From CAZWSX01 sp964636985 (GTDB taxonomy: Bacteria > Planctomycetota > Planctomycetia > Pirellulales > Pirellulaceae), in assembly GCA_964636985.1 (NCBI GenBank), contig CAZWSX010000033.1, forward strand, positions 1 through 62,561: a stretch of 62,561 bases of DNA, given 5' to 3'. Made by a program: the position numbers and the translations under genes. The notes below the pieces were generated by a model. That model did not search any database. It saw nothing but the letters and a program-made list of their open reading frames with translations, and was not told the origin of the DNA. Shown here in pieces: positions 43,512 to 51,946 of the stretch (positions within the stretch are counted from its first letter, which is position 1; the number at the start of each line of letters is the position of its first letter).

Positions 43512-44621
43512 TCAGTGCGTAGAAGGAGGCGCAGCGTTGATCGGCTCGGGGCTGCGGCTGGGTCGACGATTGATCGACTGCGAAAGGGACGGACGCTCTT
43601 TCTCAGGCAACGCCGGGAGCCGCACGGTGCGGTTCTCGGTGTAAGCCAATCGAATCGCCTCGATGATCTTTGCGTCGATGAGGCCCTCCTCACCGGAGGG
43701 CTCCGGCTCCTTGCGCTCTCGGATGCAGTTTGCGAAGTAAATGATCTCGGCTGCCACCTGATCGCGGTTGCGAAAGACAGTCGCTTTTTCGCGACCGTCC
43801 ACGGTGATGGTCTGGTGAAGGTCCCCCTGCCAAGAATACGCGGGACTCATGCCCAACACCCCCTGTGTCCCCACAACCCGGTATTCCGAGAGCGGCACCT
43901 CGCCAAAGCCGCACGTGAACGATGCCAGACGCCCCTCCGGGAACTTCATCGTCACACAAACGGCCTCGGGGATCTCGGCGAATCGAGGATCATCTCCGCT
44001 CGCTGCCATGGCGGAGACCTCCGTGGGCTCGGCGCGGAACAGATATCTCGCCGCATTGATGCAATACACGCCCAAATCTTCGACCGGCCCGCCTCCCAAA
44101 TTCTCCTTCGTTCGCGAGTTATCCGCGTCAATCTGCGTAGTATGCGTTGAAAGGAAGAGCCGCGGCTCGCCAATTGCCCCTTCGGTCACAAGCTGAATCG
44201 ACCTCAGGTTCCCTTCTTCGAAGTGCAAGCGATAGCCCGTCATCAATAAGACGCCGCTCTTGCTGCACGTGTCGACCATCCACTGTGCGTCCCGTCCTGT
44301 GTGCGCCAAAGGCTTTTCGCACAGGACATGGCAGCCGGCCGCGGCCGACTTCTCCACGTACTCACGGTGCAGAGCGTTCGGGACGGCGACATAAACGGCA
44401 TCAATTTCGCCCGATTGCACAAGTCCGTCAAACTCGTTGGTTCGATAGGCCGGCACGTTATAGCGAGCCCCCAATCCGATCGCTTTTTCGTCGTCGTCGG
44501 TCACAATCGCCGACAATTCGGCGTCGCTCCGGGTATTGCCGAATGCCGGCAAAATGGCTGATTGCGCAAAATGCCCCAAACCAACCACAGCAAACCGGAT
44601 GCGCGACTTACGGGGAATCAC
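43512..44621 (-). CDS. Gfo/Idh/MocA-family oxidoreductase
   Basis: 369 residues starting at GTG 44621, which has AAGGA 8 bases upstream; an ATG at 44714 is beyond the promoter site and is unlikely. The Rossmann fold shows FAVVGLGHFAQSAILPAF, the EKPLA motif (HVLCEKPLAHT) that carries the catalytic Lys, and a C-terminal sheet domain with EDLGVYCINAARYLF. It is an NAD(P)-dependent sugar or polyol oxidoreductase; many relatives act as glucose-fructose oxidoreductases. No Tat signal. A sigma-54-like promoter lies 45 bases upstream. Confidence 0.9.
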   Translation of the reverse strand: MIPRKSRIRFAVVGLGHFAQSAILPAFGNTRSDAELSAIVTDDDEKAIGLGARYNVPAYRTNEFDGLVQSGEIDAVYVAVPNALHREYVEKSAAAGCHVLCEKPLAHTGRDAQWMVDTCSKSGVLLMTGYRLHFEEGNLRSIQLVTEGAIGEPRLFLSTHTTQIDADNSRTKENLGGGPVEDLGVYCINAARYLFRAEPTEVSAMAASGDDPRFAEIPEAVCVTMKFPEGRLASFTCGFGEVPLSEYRVVGTQGVLGMSPAYSWQGDLHQTITVDGREKATVFRNRDQVAAEIIYFANCIRERKEPEPSGEEGLIDAKIIEAIRLAYTENRTVRLPALPEKERPSLSQSINRRPSRSPEPINAAPPSTH

Positions 44622-44665
44622 TGGGTACGTCCTTGAGTAAAGAAACGCTCGCGGCGACTCGAGAA

Positions 44666-44680
44666 GCAAACAAAATGCCA
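44666..44680 (-). promoter_or_regulatory. candidate sigma-54 promoter for Gfo/Idh gene
   Basis: On the minus strand TGGCAT-TTTGT-TTGC matches the consensus at 9 of 10 positions with N5 spacing, 45 bases before the GTG start at 44621. It may also serve the two genes downstream. Confidence 0.6.
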
Positions 44681-44727
44681 ACACCCCGGCCTCATCTGCG
44701 ATAGGTCCTAACAACGTCGTTAATTTT

Positions 44728-44742
44728 GGGCATTTGTTTTGC
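44728..44742 (+). promoter_or_regulatory. candidate sigma-54 promoter toward the SDR gene
   Basis: GGGCAT-TTGTT-TTGC, followed by A, matches 8 of 10 positions. It is close in sequence to the divergent site at 44666-44680. It is 259 bases before the SDR start, a long leader, so it is less certain than the others. Confidence 0.4.
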
Positions 44743-45000
44743 AGACAGCTCTACCGCTCATCGCATGTCGCCGGATTTCAGAGCGACGACCTCGGATAGT
44801 TCGTCTCCTCAGGTACCGTTGTGGCCAATTGGGACTCGCGCTGCGAGTTCAACACGCACTTCACGGAAGCACCAACGGGCGCGGTGGCAATTCTGCGCCG
44901 CTGGCTTGCGTGACGCCGAAGCGGAGTTACAAAGACATGCCGAACAGATAAGAACGGTGGAAGTAAGGTTGGAACCCCCTAATTCACGGGAGACTTATCA

Positions 45001-45912
45001 GTGAAACCTCATCTCAAACCTCTGTTCGAACAAGTAATAGTGATTACGGGTGCATCGTCGGGAATCGGCTTGGCCACGGCCGAAGCCGCTGCCGCGCGAG
45101 GCGCAAAAGTAGTTCTCGCCGCGCGAAGCGAACATGCCATCCGCAAGGTGGCCGATCGCATCGTCGAACAAGGCGGCTCAGCGGTCGCCGTGATTTGTGA
45201 TGTCTCGTGTCGCAAGCAAGTCGAACAAGTCGCCAATACTGCGATTGCTCACTTCGGCCAAATCGATACGTGGATTAACAACGCCGGGCAAGGAATCTAC
45301 GGCCGGCTCGACGAGGTCTCGGAAGAAGACAGCCGGAGATTGTTCGACGTCAACTTTTGGGGCGTCGTGAACGGCTCGCTGGTCGCATTGCCGCACCTGC
45401 GTACGCACGGCGGTGCGATCATCAACGTCGGTAGCGAAGTTTCCGAAGCTTACGTCCCCTTGCTCGGCATGTACACAGCTTCCAAGCACGCCGTGAAGGG
45501 CTTTACCGATAGCTTGCGAGTCGAAGTCGAAGACGTCGATCAGGCGCCCATCGCGATTACGCTGATCCAGCCGACAGCCGTCGACACGCCATTCCCTCAG
45601 CATGCCTGCAACTATCAGGAGCAGGAACCCAAGCTCCCCTCCCCGATGATTCACACCGAAGACGTGGTCGAGGCGATCCTCGATGCGGCAGTCAGTCCGA
45701 CCCGGCATCGCCATGTGGGCATCATGTCCACCATCAATACGACAGTCTCGATGCTCTTTCCCGAAATGGCGGACCGCATGGCCGCCCGCTACTTCGACAT
45801 GCAGCACTACGACGAACCGCCCCGCGTCCCGGCGGGAATTCTCTATCAATCCAGCGAAGCCGCTGGCCTTGCTGGCCAATCGCACGGCCCCGGCGGTCGC
45901 GAACCAACGTAG
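45001..45912 (+). CDS. short-chain dehydrogenase/reductase
   Basis: 303 residues from GTG 45001, with GGGAG about 10 bases upstream. Classical SDR motifs: VITGASSGIGLATA for the cofactor, NNAGQGIYG, INVGS with the catalytic Ser, and the active site YTASKHAVK. The Arg after VLAAR at the end of strand 2 suggests NADP(H). The C-terminal 60 residues extend past the core, as in SDRs of the RhbD/YdfG-like stress type. Substrate unknown. Confidence 0.88.
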   Translation: MKPHLKPLFEQVIVITGASSGIGLATAEAAAARGAKVVLAARSEHAIRKVADRIVEQGGSAVAVICDVSCRKQVEQVANTAIAHFGQIDTWINNAGQGIYGRLDEVSEEDSRRLFDVNFWGVVNGSLVALPHLRTHGGAIINVGSEVSEAYVPLLGMYTASKHAVKGFTDSLRVEVEDVDQAPIAITLIQPTAVDTPFPQHACNYQEQEPKLPSPMIHTEDVVEAILDAAVSPTRHRHVGIMSTINTTVSMLFPEMADRMAARYFDMQHYDEPPRVPAGILYQSSEAAGLAGQSHGPGGREPT

Positions 45913-45993
45913 CGTTCGAGCGGTGTGTTCGCCGCTCTAATCAAGTCCCAAGCTCTGCATTCAAGAGCCTGGGATTCTTCGCAACCGCGTTTC

Positions 45994-46428
45994 CTACCGA
46001 CTAGGCATCGCCGGCTCGGAGATCTGCTCGAGCGCCTCAGCGCTCAATCGATGGTTGCCCGACTTCACTGCCAGATCGCCCAACGAAAGGATCCCGACCA
46101 GCCGCTTTTCTCGATTCAGGACCACCAGGCGACGTATCTGCTTCTCCTCCATGATGCGAGCCGCTTCGTCGACCGAATCATTCTCGAAGCAATAGCTGAT
46201 TTCCGGCGTCATAACGTCTTCGATCCGAGTCGTCTCAGGATCCCGTCCCTCGGCCGTTCCGCGAATCGTGATATCCCGGTCGGTGATCACACCGGCCAGA
46301 CGGTCGTCGCCGCCGCATACTGGCAAGCAGCCGACATCCAAATCCCGCATCCGCACGGCGGCGCGAGCCAAAGTGTCTTCTGGGTTAATACACTCGACGT
46401 GCCGCGTCATAATTTCCTTAAGTCGCAT
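45994..46428 (-). CDS. two-CBS-domain protein
   Basis: 144 residues from ATG 46428, preceded by AAGGAGA; the frame is open 15 codons further. It consists of two CBS motifs: IMTRHVECINPEDTLARAAV with GVITDRDITIR, and VMTPEISYCFENDSVDEAAR with LVGILSLGDLA. This is the BON-less, stand-alone CBS pair that binds adenine nucleotides and appears widely in stress regulons. A sigma-54-like site lies about 75 bases upstream. Confidence 0.9.
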   Translation of the reverse strand: MRLKEIMTRHVECINPEDTLARAAVRMRDLDVGCLPVCGGDDRLAGVITDRDITIRGTAEGRDPETTRIEDVMTPEISYCFENDSVDEAARIMEEKQIRRLVVLNREKRLVGILSLGDLAVKSGNHRLSAEALEQISEPAMPSR

Positions 46429-46501
46429 GGCCACATCTCCTTGAAGGTCTTGCTGACAGAATCGCGTACCCAAAGATCAATGGGTGTCAACGCGAATGGC
46501 T

Positions 46502-46516
46502 GCAAACAATATGCCG
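46502..46516 (-). promoter_or_regulatory. candidate sigma-54 promoter for the CBS gene
   Basis: On the minus strand CGGCAT-ATTGT-TTGC matches the consensus at 8 of 10 positions with exact spacing. It falls in the 108-base gap between the JmjC gene and the CBS gene and resembles the site before the Gfo/Idh gene. Confidence 0.5.
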
Positions 46517-46536
46517 CGACCTCTGAGCGCGCTGTC

Positions 46537-47427
46537 TCACGTCGGCTGATCGCTATCGGGCACCATTTGATCGCAAACAGCTTTTGCATTCACCAAGTAA
46601 GCCTTCGCCGTTCGTTCATCTCCCAGCACGTCGCTTAGGTCGGTCGCGAGCCCCTTGAAGTGGTTCCTATATGCTGCAAGGGTCCCCTCCCGCCCCCGGA
46701 GACAATCTTCAACGGGTGGCAGGCGCATCCGCCACAGCAAACGCTGGGGCAGCACAGTTTGAAGGAATCGTCCGACATCGATACCCGTTGGACAGGCGAT
46801 CCCAATCGAGAGCGACAGCGACTCCGATTGCGCTTGCGTTCGATGCCAGTAACCAGCGGGAATGTAAAGCCAATCGCCGGCCGACAACGTGCAGTGCATC
46901 ACAGGCGAGCGTTCGGCAGTGTGTCGCAGATCGTCCGGCATGTTTTCCGCAACAGGCCACGGGTTGACCGTGTTTTTACGCAGCCACCATTCCTTGCTGC
47001 CAGTGGTTTGCAAGATGAATACCTCTTCGACGTCGTAGTGCCAGCCAAACCCGGCATGTCCCGCAGGTGTGCAATAGAGGTGCACGTCAGCCAGCGCGCG
47101 AAAGTCTCGCGCAAACGCTTCTGCCAGGCTTTGCAGAGCTGGGTGGTGCAAGTGCGCCTGACGAACTCCAACAGTCAGTCCCTGCTCAAGGATCTTGCGC
47201 GTATCCTCCACGGATCTCGGGCGATCTCCATCCCAGCGGTTGTGCGCGGAACCGACGATGACATTGGCATCACTAACTTGAAGGAGCGATGCCAAGACGC
47301 CCCACGAGCCAAGCTCCAAGAGCACGGGATCAATCGCCTGCCGTCCGAAAGGACATTGGAACAAATACTTCTCGAAAAACTCCGCTCGCGAGATCGGACC
47401 TAAAAGCCTGTCGAGCATGGAGTCCAT
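46537..47427 (-). CDS. JmjC/cupin-like 2-oxoglutarate oxygenase
   Basis: 296 residues. A jelly-roll core carries the iron triad: HYD in FGWHYDVEEVF (His130, Asp132) and the distal His195 in IPAGYWHRT, with the Lys145 of GSKEWWLR as a possible 2-oxoglutarate contact. The overall layout is close to ribosomal-protein oxygenases of the YcfD type, which hydroxylate Arg or His of ribosomal proteins. The C-terminal 90 residues are helical. No promoter motif was seen; it may be co-transcribed with the LTXXQ gene 117 bases upstream. Confidence 0.8.
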   Translation of the reverse strand: MDSMLDRLLGPISRAEFFEKYLFQCPFGRQAIDPVLLELGSWGVLASLLQVSDANVIVGSAHNRWDGDRPRSVEDTRKILEQGLTVGVRQAHLHHPALQSLAEAFARDFRALADVHLYCTPAGHAGFGWHYDVEEVFILQTTGSKEWWLRKNTVNPWPVAENMPDDLRHTAERSPVMHCTLSAGDWLYIPAGYWHRTQAQSESLSLSIGIACPTGIDVGRFLQTVLPQRLLWRMRLPPVEDCLRGREGTLAAYRNHFKGLATDLSDVLGDERTAKAYLVNAKAVCDQMVPDSDQPT

Positions 47428-47544
47428 TTGCGAGTTCCCGTCCGGCGAACCAAAGCGAGCGCTGCTTTGGGAAAAAAGAAACCGAGCCAGCCACCGCCGA
47501 CTCGGTCCAAGAGGAAATCGATTGCGATTCCTTCTGCGACGGAG

Positions 47545-48216
47545 CTATTCTCCGACATAAACGTTCACGGGGAAATCATAGGGATCGCCGACAAACTCCC
47601 CCCACGCTGTCCGTTGTTGAGGGGTCAAGACTTCGTTAATGCGATCGCGGGTTTGTTTCCACCACGTGTTGTATCGCCGCCCTACGCCCACGCGGTCCTT
47701 GGCATAGTCGCGGCGCATATCGCGCAGTTCCTGATTGTATTCCGCTTCGTAGCGTCGGATCGAAGCGCGTTGTTCGGCGCTCAGATCCAGCTTCTTGGCG
47801 ATGATGGGATCGTCGAACGCACCATAGCCTCGATACTGCCAATAAAGTTGGTTGTACCGGCTTCTCGCAGCAGGCTCGGTGAACACGTCATCCAAGCTCT
47901 TGGAAAAGTTGCCGTAGAACGAGCTTGAAAGCTCATGCATGCGTTGCCGCCGCTGCTCGTCCGTCAGGTCTTTCTTCAGCTCCGTGACCCCCTTGTTGTA
48001 GGCCTCCCACGATTGGTTGTAATCGCGCACCAGCCGATCGTATTGGGTGTCGTTAATCCTCAACTCCCGGCGAACCACCGGATCGTTGAACCAAGGCGTC
48101 CGTCCAATCCCCACGTATACGCCCGGCGCATTGACCTGCACTTGTGCCAACGCTGTGGAGCAGCCCAGCACCATCACGACAATCGCAACCACATTTCCAA
48201 ACATTCCAGTTCTCAT
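47545..48216 (-). CDS. periplasmic LTXXQ-type (Spy/CpxP-like) protein
   Basis: 223 residues from ATG 48216, with AAGGAG upstream. A signal peptide (VVAIVVMVLGCSTALA) precedes a helical, highly charged domain with three LTxxQ-like motifs: LTDEQRRQRM, LSAEQRASI and LTPQQRTAW. Proteins of this type are periplasmic chaperones or metal and stress sensors. The mature part has many Arg and Tyr. A near-consensus sigma-54 site lies 62 bases upstream. Confidence 0.7.
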   Translation of the reverse strand: MRTGMFGNVVAIVVMVLGCSTALAQVQVNAPGVYVGIGRTPWFNDPVVRRELRINDTQYDRLVRDYNQSWEAYNKGVTELKKDLTDEQRRQRMHELSSSFYGNFSKSLDDVFTEPAARSRYNQLYWQYRGYGAFDDPIIAKKLDLSAEQRASIRRYEAEYNQELRDMRRDYAKDRVGVGRRYNTWWKQTRDRINEVLTPQQRTAWGEFVGDPYDFPVNVYVGE

Positions 48217-48277
48217 ATCCCGTCTCCTTAATAGACCATCACGTTTTCTCAAGGGCATTGAGTTCTCGCACGAACCC

Positions 48278-48292
48278 GCAATCGTTGTGCCG
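48278..48292 (-). promoter_or_regulatory. candidate sigma-54 promoter for the LTXXQ gene
   Basis: On the minus strand CGGCAC-AACGA-TTGC matches the consensus at 9 of 10 positions with N5 spacing, 62 bases before the start at 48216. Confidence 0.6.
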
Positions 48293-48471
48293 CCTGCGAA
48301 ATCGCGCGGTTCTTGCTCGGTTTGGTTGCGATTGGGATTACTGGAAGAAATTGGCGCTCGTCCGGAGGATCGCTCAACGATCAGCCTGGGCAGTGGCGCG
48401 CTCTTCCGCATGGAGAACGTTCATTCGCGCAATCATTTGAATTTGCAGCGTCTGGCCTCTGTTGGCAGACA

Positions 48472-48645
48472 CTATTCCCGGCCCGCAGTGCGTGGAGAGT
48501 GCGTGATCTGGCACCCCGGCAATGCTTTTCGCAATTTGCTGACACCCTCAGCCGTAACGCGAGTTTCCTTCAGAGAAAGCTCAGCGAGAATTGGAAGGGT
48601 GTCGATCCGTTCCGCCAACGTTCTTGCCTCGAAATAGGTTCGCGT
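48472..48645 (-). pseudogene. leucine-rich-repeat protein, 3' remnant
   Basis: A 57-codon stop-to-stop frame with no start. It reads IDTLPILAELSLKETRVTAE, then GVSKLRKALPGCQI, which is the last repeat and cap of planctomycete LRR proteins. Upstream sequence to 48865 shows no further repeats in any frame, so the rest of the gene is gone. The stretch 48293-48471 and 48646-48865 contains nothing else I can support. Confidence 0.5.
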
Positions 48646-48865
48646 CTAAGAAGCTCTCTGTCGGGCCGCATTTCCACGTCTGCGCACTTTTTCCATCCGC
48701 ACGAGAAGAGTGGCCCCTCGCGCCGTGCCCTTGTCACAGCTGCGCGCGGGATGCTTCCGCGGCTTCGGACCTTGTGCACCTCCGAATCCGAGCCAGCGTC
48801 CCAAAGCAGCCTCGTTCCTTGACAATCTGGTGGACTGTTTCTTTATCTTCTTGTTCGCCCTGGGA

Positions 48866-51800
48866 TTACCGAAAATCCCGCGACTTCAAGTTGAGTGTGG
48901 CTAATTGCGCCGTCATGTCTTGCAGCCGGCGCACCAAAACGTGGATCACGCCGTCTTTGCTCTCGACGCGGCCGTAAACAATCCAAGCTTGGGAGTGCTG
49001 GGCGATTTTCCGGTATCTCTCCCACGTTCCGATGCGGACGACCAGATTGGCCGTCCCCGTTTCGTCTTCGATCGTCACAAACGTGATCTCCTTTGCCGTG
49101 CTCGGCCGTTGACGCAGCAAGACGATTCCAGCCACTTTCACAAGCGTGTTGTTGGCAAGATGTGCAAGCGCGGCCGTAGGAACAACTCCCAACTGGTCCA
49201 ATCGATCGCGGCGGAACGCCACAGGGTGCGATCGGAGCGAAAGCCCCACCGTGCGATAGTCGGCGTTCACTTCCTCCTCGGGTGCCATGGCCGGCAAGGG
49301 TGCCGCGGGTTCTTCCAACTCGAGTTCGTCGAAGAGCAATCGTTGCTTCGGCTTCGTATCGATCGACAGAGCGTTCCAAAGAGCTTCCCGCCGAGAGGAT
49401 TGAAAACCAGCCAAGGCATCGGCCTCGGCGAGACGCGCCACTTGGGCCTGAGGCAGCCCCGTTCGCCTGACGAAATCGTGCATGGAGACAAACGGCTCAT
49501 CGCCTCGCGCCGCAACAATGACCTCGACCGTGGCTTGTGCGAGGCCACCAATCAATCGAAAGCCCAACCGAAGCTTCCCTTCTTCGAGCGTGCAATCCCA
49601 ATGGCTTCGATTGACATCGACAGGCAACACTTCAACTCCATGGTCGCGGGCATCACGAATGAGTTGGCCAGGAGCATAAAACCCCATCGGCTGGCTATTG
49701 ATGATGGCCGCGGCAAACGCCGCCGGGTAATGGCACTTAAGCCACGCCGAGACATAGACCAGCAGAGCAAAGCTCGCCGCATGCGATTCGGGAAAACCGT
49801 ATTCGCCGAAGCCGCGAATCTGCTCGAAGACTCGCTCCGCGAACTCCCCTTCCAGCCCATATCGCTTCATTCCGTCGAATAGTTTTTGACGAAACTGATC
49901 GATAATGCCAGGGCGTCGCCAGGCTCCCATCGCTCGCCGCAGCTGATCGGCCTCGCCGCGTGAAAACCCCGCCGCCACGACCGCGAGTTGCATGCACTGC
50001 TCTTGAAAGAGTGGCACGCCTAACGTCTTTTTTAAGACCCCCTCGATTTTTTCGTTGGGATACGTCGCCTCTTCCTTGCCGCATCGCCGGCGCAGGTAAG
50101 GATGCACCATATTCCCCTGAATCGGGCCGGGCCGCACGATGGCGACCTCAATCACCAGGTCGTAGTAACAGCGCGGCTTCAGCCGAGGCAGCATGCTCAT
50201 CTGAGCCCGGCTCTCGATTTGAAAAACACCGATCGTGTCGGCCTTGCAAATCATGTCGTAAACCGCGGTGTCTTCCTGCGGGACGTTGGCGAGCGTGAAT
50301 GGCTTGCCTGTGATCGACTCGACGAGCGAAAAACATTTGCGAATGGCCGTCAGCATCCCGAGCGACAGGCAATCAACTTTGAGAATGCCCAGGTCATCGA
50401 GATCGTCTTTGTTCCACTGCACGACGGTTCGCCCCTCCATCGCTGCGTTCTCGATCGGGACCAGCTCATGCAAGGGACCACGCGTGATAACCATCCCTCC
50501 CACGTGCTGCGACAAATGACGAGGAAACCCGAGCAATTCCTTCACTAGATAGAGAAACTGCCGGCCAACATCGGAACGAACATCGAACCCCGCCTCGCGA
50601 CACCGCTCGACAAAATCGACCGACGCATGAAAGTGACCGGCGTTCTTCGCCAACCGATCGACCAGGTCAAGCGAGAATCCCAGCGCCTTGCCAACATCCC
50701 GAATCGCCGACCGCGGGCGGTACGTGATCGTAACCGCGGCAATCCCCGCCCGATCTCGTCCGTATTTTTCGTAGATGTACTGCAACACTTCTTCGCGGCG
50801 CTCGTGCTCGAAATCGACGTCGATATCAGGCGCCTCGTCTCGCTCGCGGCTGACAAACCTCTCGAACAAAAGGTCGACGCGCTCGGGATCGACGGAGGTC
50901 ACTTCCAGGCAATAGCAAACCGTCGAATTCGCCGCGGAACCTCTTCCCTGGCAAAGAATGTCTCGCGATCGCGCGAACCGCACGATATCCCAGACAGTTA
51001 AAAAATAAGCCTCATAGCGAAGGTCTTCGATCAACTCCAATTCCATCTCGATGGTCTTACGGACCTTGTCCGTCAAGCCGTTTGGATAGCGCGTCTTAGC
51101 TCCCTTCCAAGTCAGGTCTTTCAAGTGCTCAATCGGCGTCATTCCCTTGGGAGCAAGTTCTTCGGGATACTCGTACCGAAGTTCATCGAGCTTGAACGTG
51201 CATTGATCGGCGATCTCCTGCGTGCGCGAGAGTGCCTCCGGCATATCGGCATAAATTGCCTTGAGCATTTCCAGAGGCCGCAGGTGCCGCTGGGCATTGG
51301 GTTCGAGGAACTCACCCGCTTGAGCGACTGACGTACGAAGACGGATCGCCGTCACGACGTCGTGAAGCGGCTTGCGAGATGGAACGTGAAACAAGACGTT
51401 GCCGGCAGCTACCAGCGGCAAATGAGTTTGCCGTGAAAGGTCTCGTAGCCACTCCGCTCGATATTCGTCGTGAGGTCCGCGGTAAAGCTCTGCCAGCAAG
51501 TAGGCGGCTTCGCCGAACAGTTCGCGATAGCGATGCCCGTCGGCGATGGAAAAGTTCTCGCAGTGCGAAGGTGGAACGACGCCTGCTAACAATCCCGCAG
51601 AGTATTTCGCAACATCTTCGAACGTGAGACGACACTCTCCTTTTTCTGCTCGCCGTCTGCCGGCAGTAATCAACTGGCAAAGACTGGCATAGCCCCGACG
51701 ATCCTTCGCCCAAAGCACGACCGGCGGAGCGTCGATGGGACGAATCTCCGATCCGACGATCAACTTAATGGGATGATCCTTGGCCGCCGTGTTGGCTCGC

Positions 51801-51943
51801 ACAACACCGGCCAAGGTATTGACGTCGGTGATTGCCAGGGCTGAATATCCCAATTCAGCCGCGCGGATGACTAACTCGTCGGGATGCGAAGCCGCTTCGA
51901 GAAACGAAAAATTCGTAAGGCAGTGGAGTTCGGCGTAGGACAT
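48866..51943 (-). CDS. dnaE2: error-prone DNA polymerase DnaE2
   Basis: 1025 residues of the C-family polymerase fold. The PHP domain opens with YAELHCLTNFSFLEAASHPD; the palm has GRGSAANSTVCYCL and the catalytic Asp pair in APDIDVDFEHERREE. A tandem HhH and an OB-fold (LVKVAGIVLLRQRP) close the protein. It is shorter than replicative DnaE and lacks the extended C-terminus, as DnaE2 does. It is the third gene of an imuA-imuB-dnaE2 cassette, three bases after imuB, and carries out mutagenic lesion bypass with ImuB. Confidence 0.95.
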   Translation of the reverse strand: MSYAELHCLTNFSFLEAASHPDELVIRAAELGYSALAITDVNTLAGVVRANTAAKDHPIKLIVGSEIRPIDAPPVVLWAKDRRGYASLCQLITAGRRRAEKGECRLTFEDVAKYSAGLLAGVVPPSHCENFSIADGHRYRELFGEAAYLLAELYRGPHDEYRAEWLRDLSRQTHLPLVAAGNVLFHVPSRKPLHDVVTAIRLRTSVAQAGEFLEPNAQRHLRPLEMLKAIYADMPEALSRTQEIADQCTFKLDELRYEYPEELAPKGMTPIEHLKDLTWKGAKTRYPNGLTDKVRKTIEMELELIEDLRYEAYFLTVWDIVRFARSRDILCQGRGSAANSTVCYCLEVTSVDPERVDLLFERFVSRERDEAPDIDVDFEHERREEVLQYIYEKYGRDRAGIAAVTITYRPRSAIRDVGKALGFSLDLVDRLAKNAGHFHASVDFVERCREAGFDVRSDVGRQFLYLVKELLGFPRHLSQHVGGMVITRGPLHELVPIENAAMEGRTVVQWNKDDLDDLGILKVDCLSLGMLTAIRKCFSLVESITGKPFTLANVPQEDTAVYDMICKADTIGVFQIESRAQMSMLPRLKPRCYYDLVIEVAIVRPGPIQGNMVHPYLRRRCGKEEATYPNEKIEGVLKKTLGVPLFQEQCMQLAVVAAGFSRGEADQLRRAMGAWRRPGIIDQFRQKLFDGMKRYGLEGEFAERVFEQIRGFGEYGFPESHAASFALLVYVSAWLKCHYPAAFAAAIINSQPMGFYAPGQLIRDARDHGVEVLPVDVNRSHWDCTLEEGKLRLGFRLIGGLAQATVEVIVAARGDEPFVSMHDFVRRTGLPQAQVARLAEADALAGFQSSRREALWNALSIDTKPKQRLLFDELELEEPAAPLPAMAPEEEVNADYRTVGLSLRSHPVAFRRDRLDQLGVVPTAALAHLANNTLVKVAGIVLLRQRPSTAKEITFVTIEDETGTANLVVRIGTWERYRKIAQHSQAWIVYGRVESKDGVIHVLVRRLQDMTAQLATLNLKSRDFR

Positions 51944-51946
51944 CGC

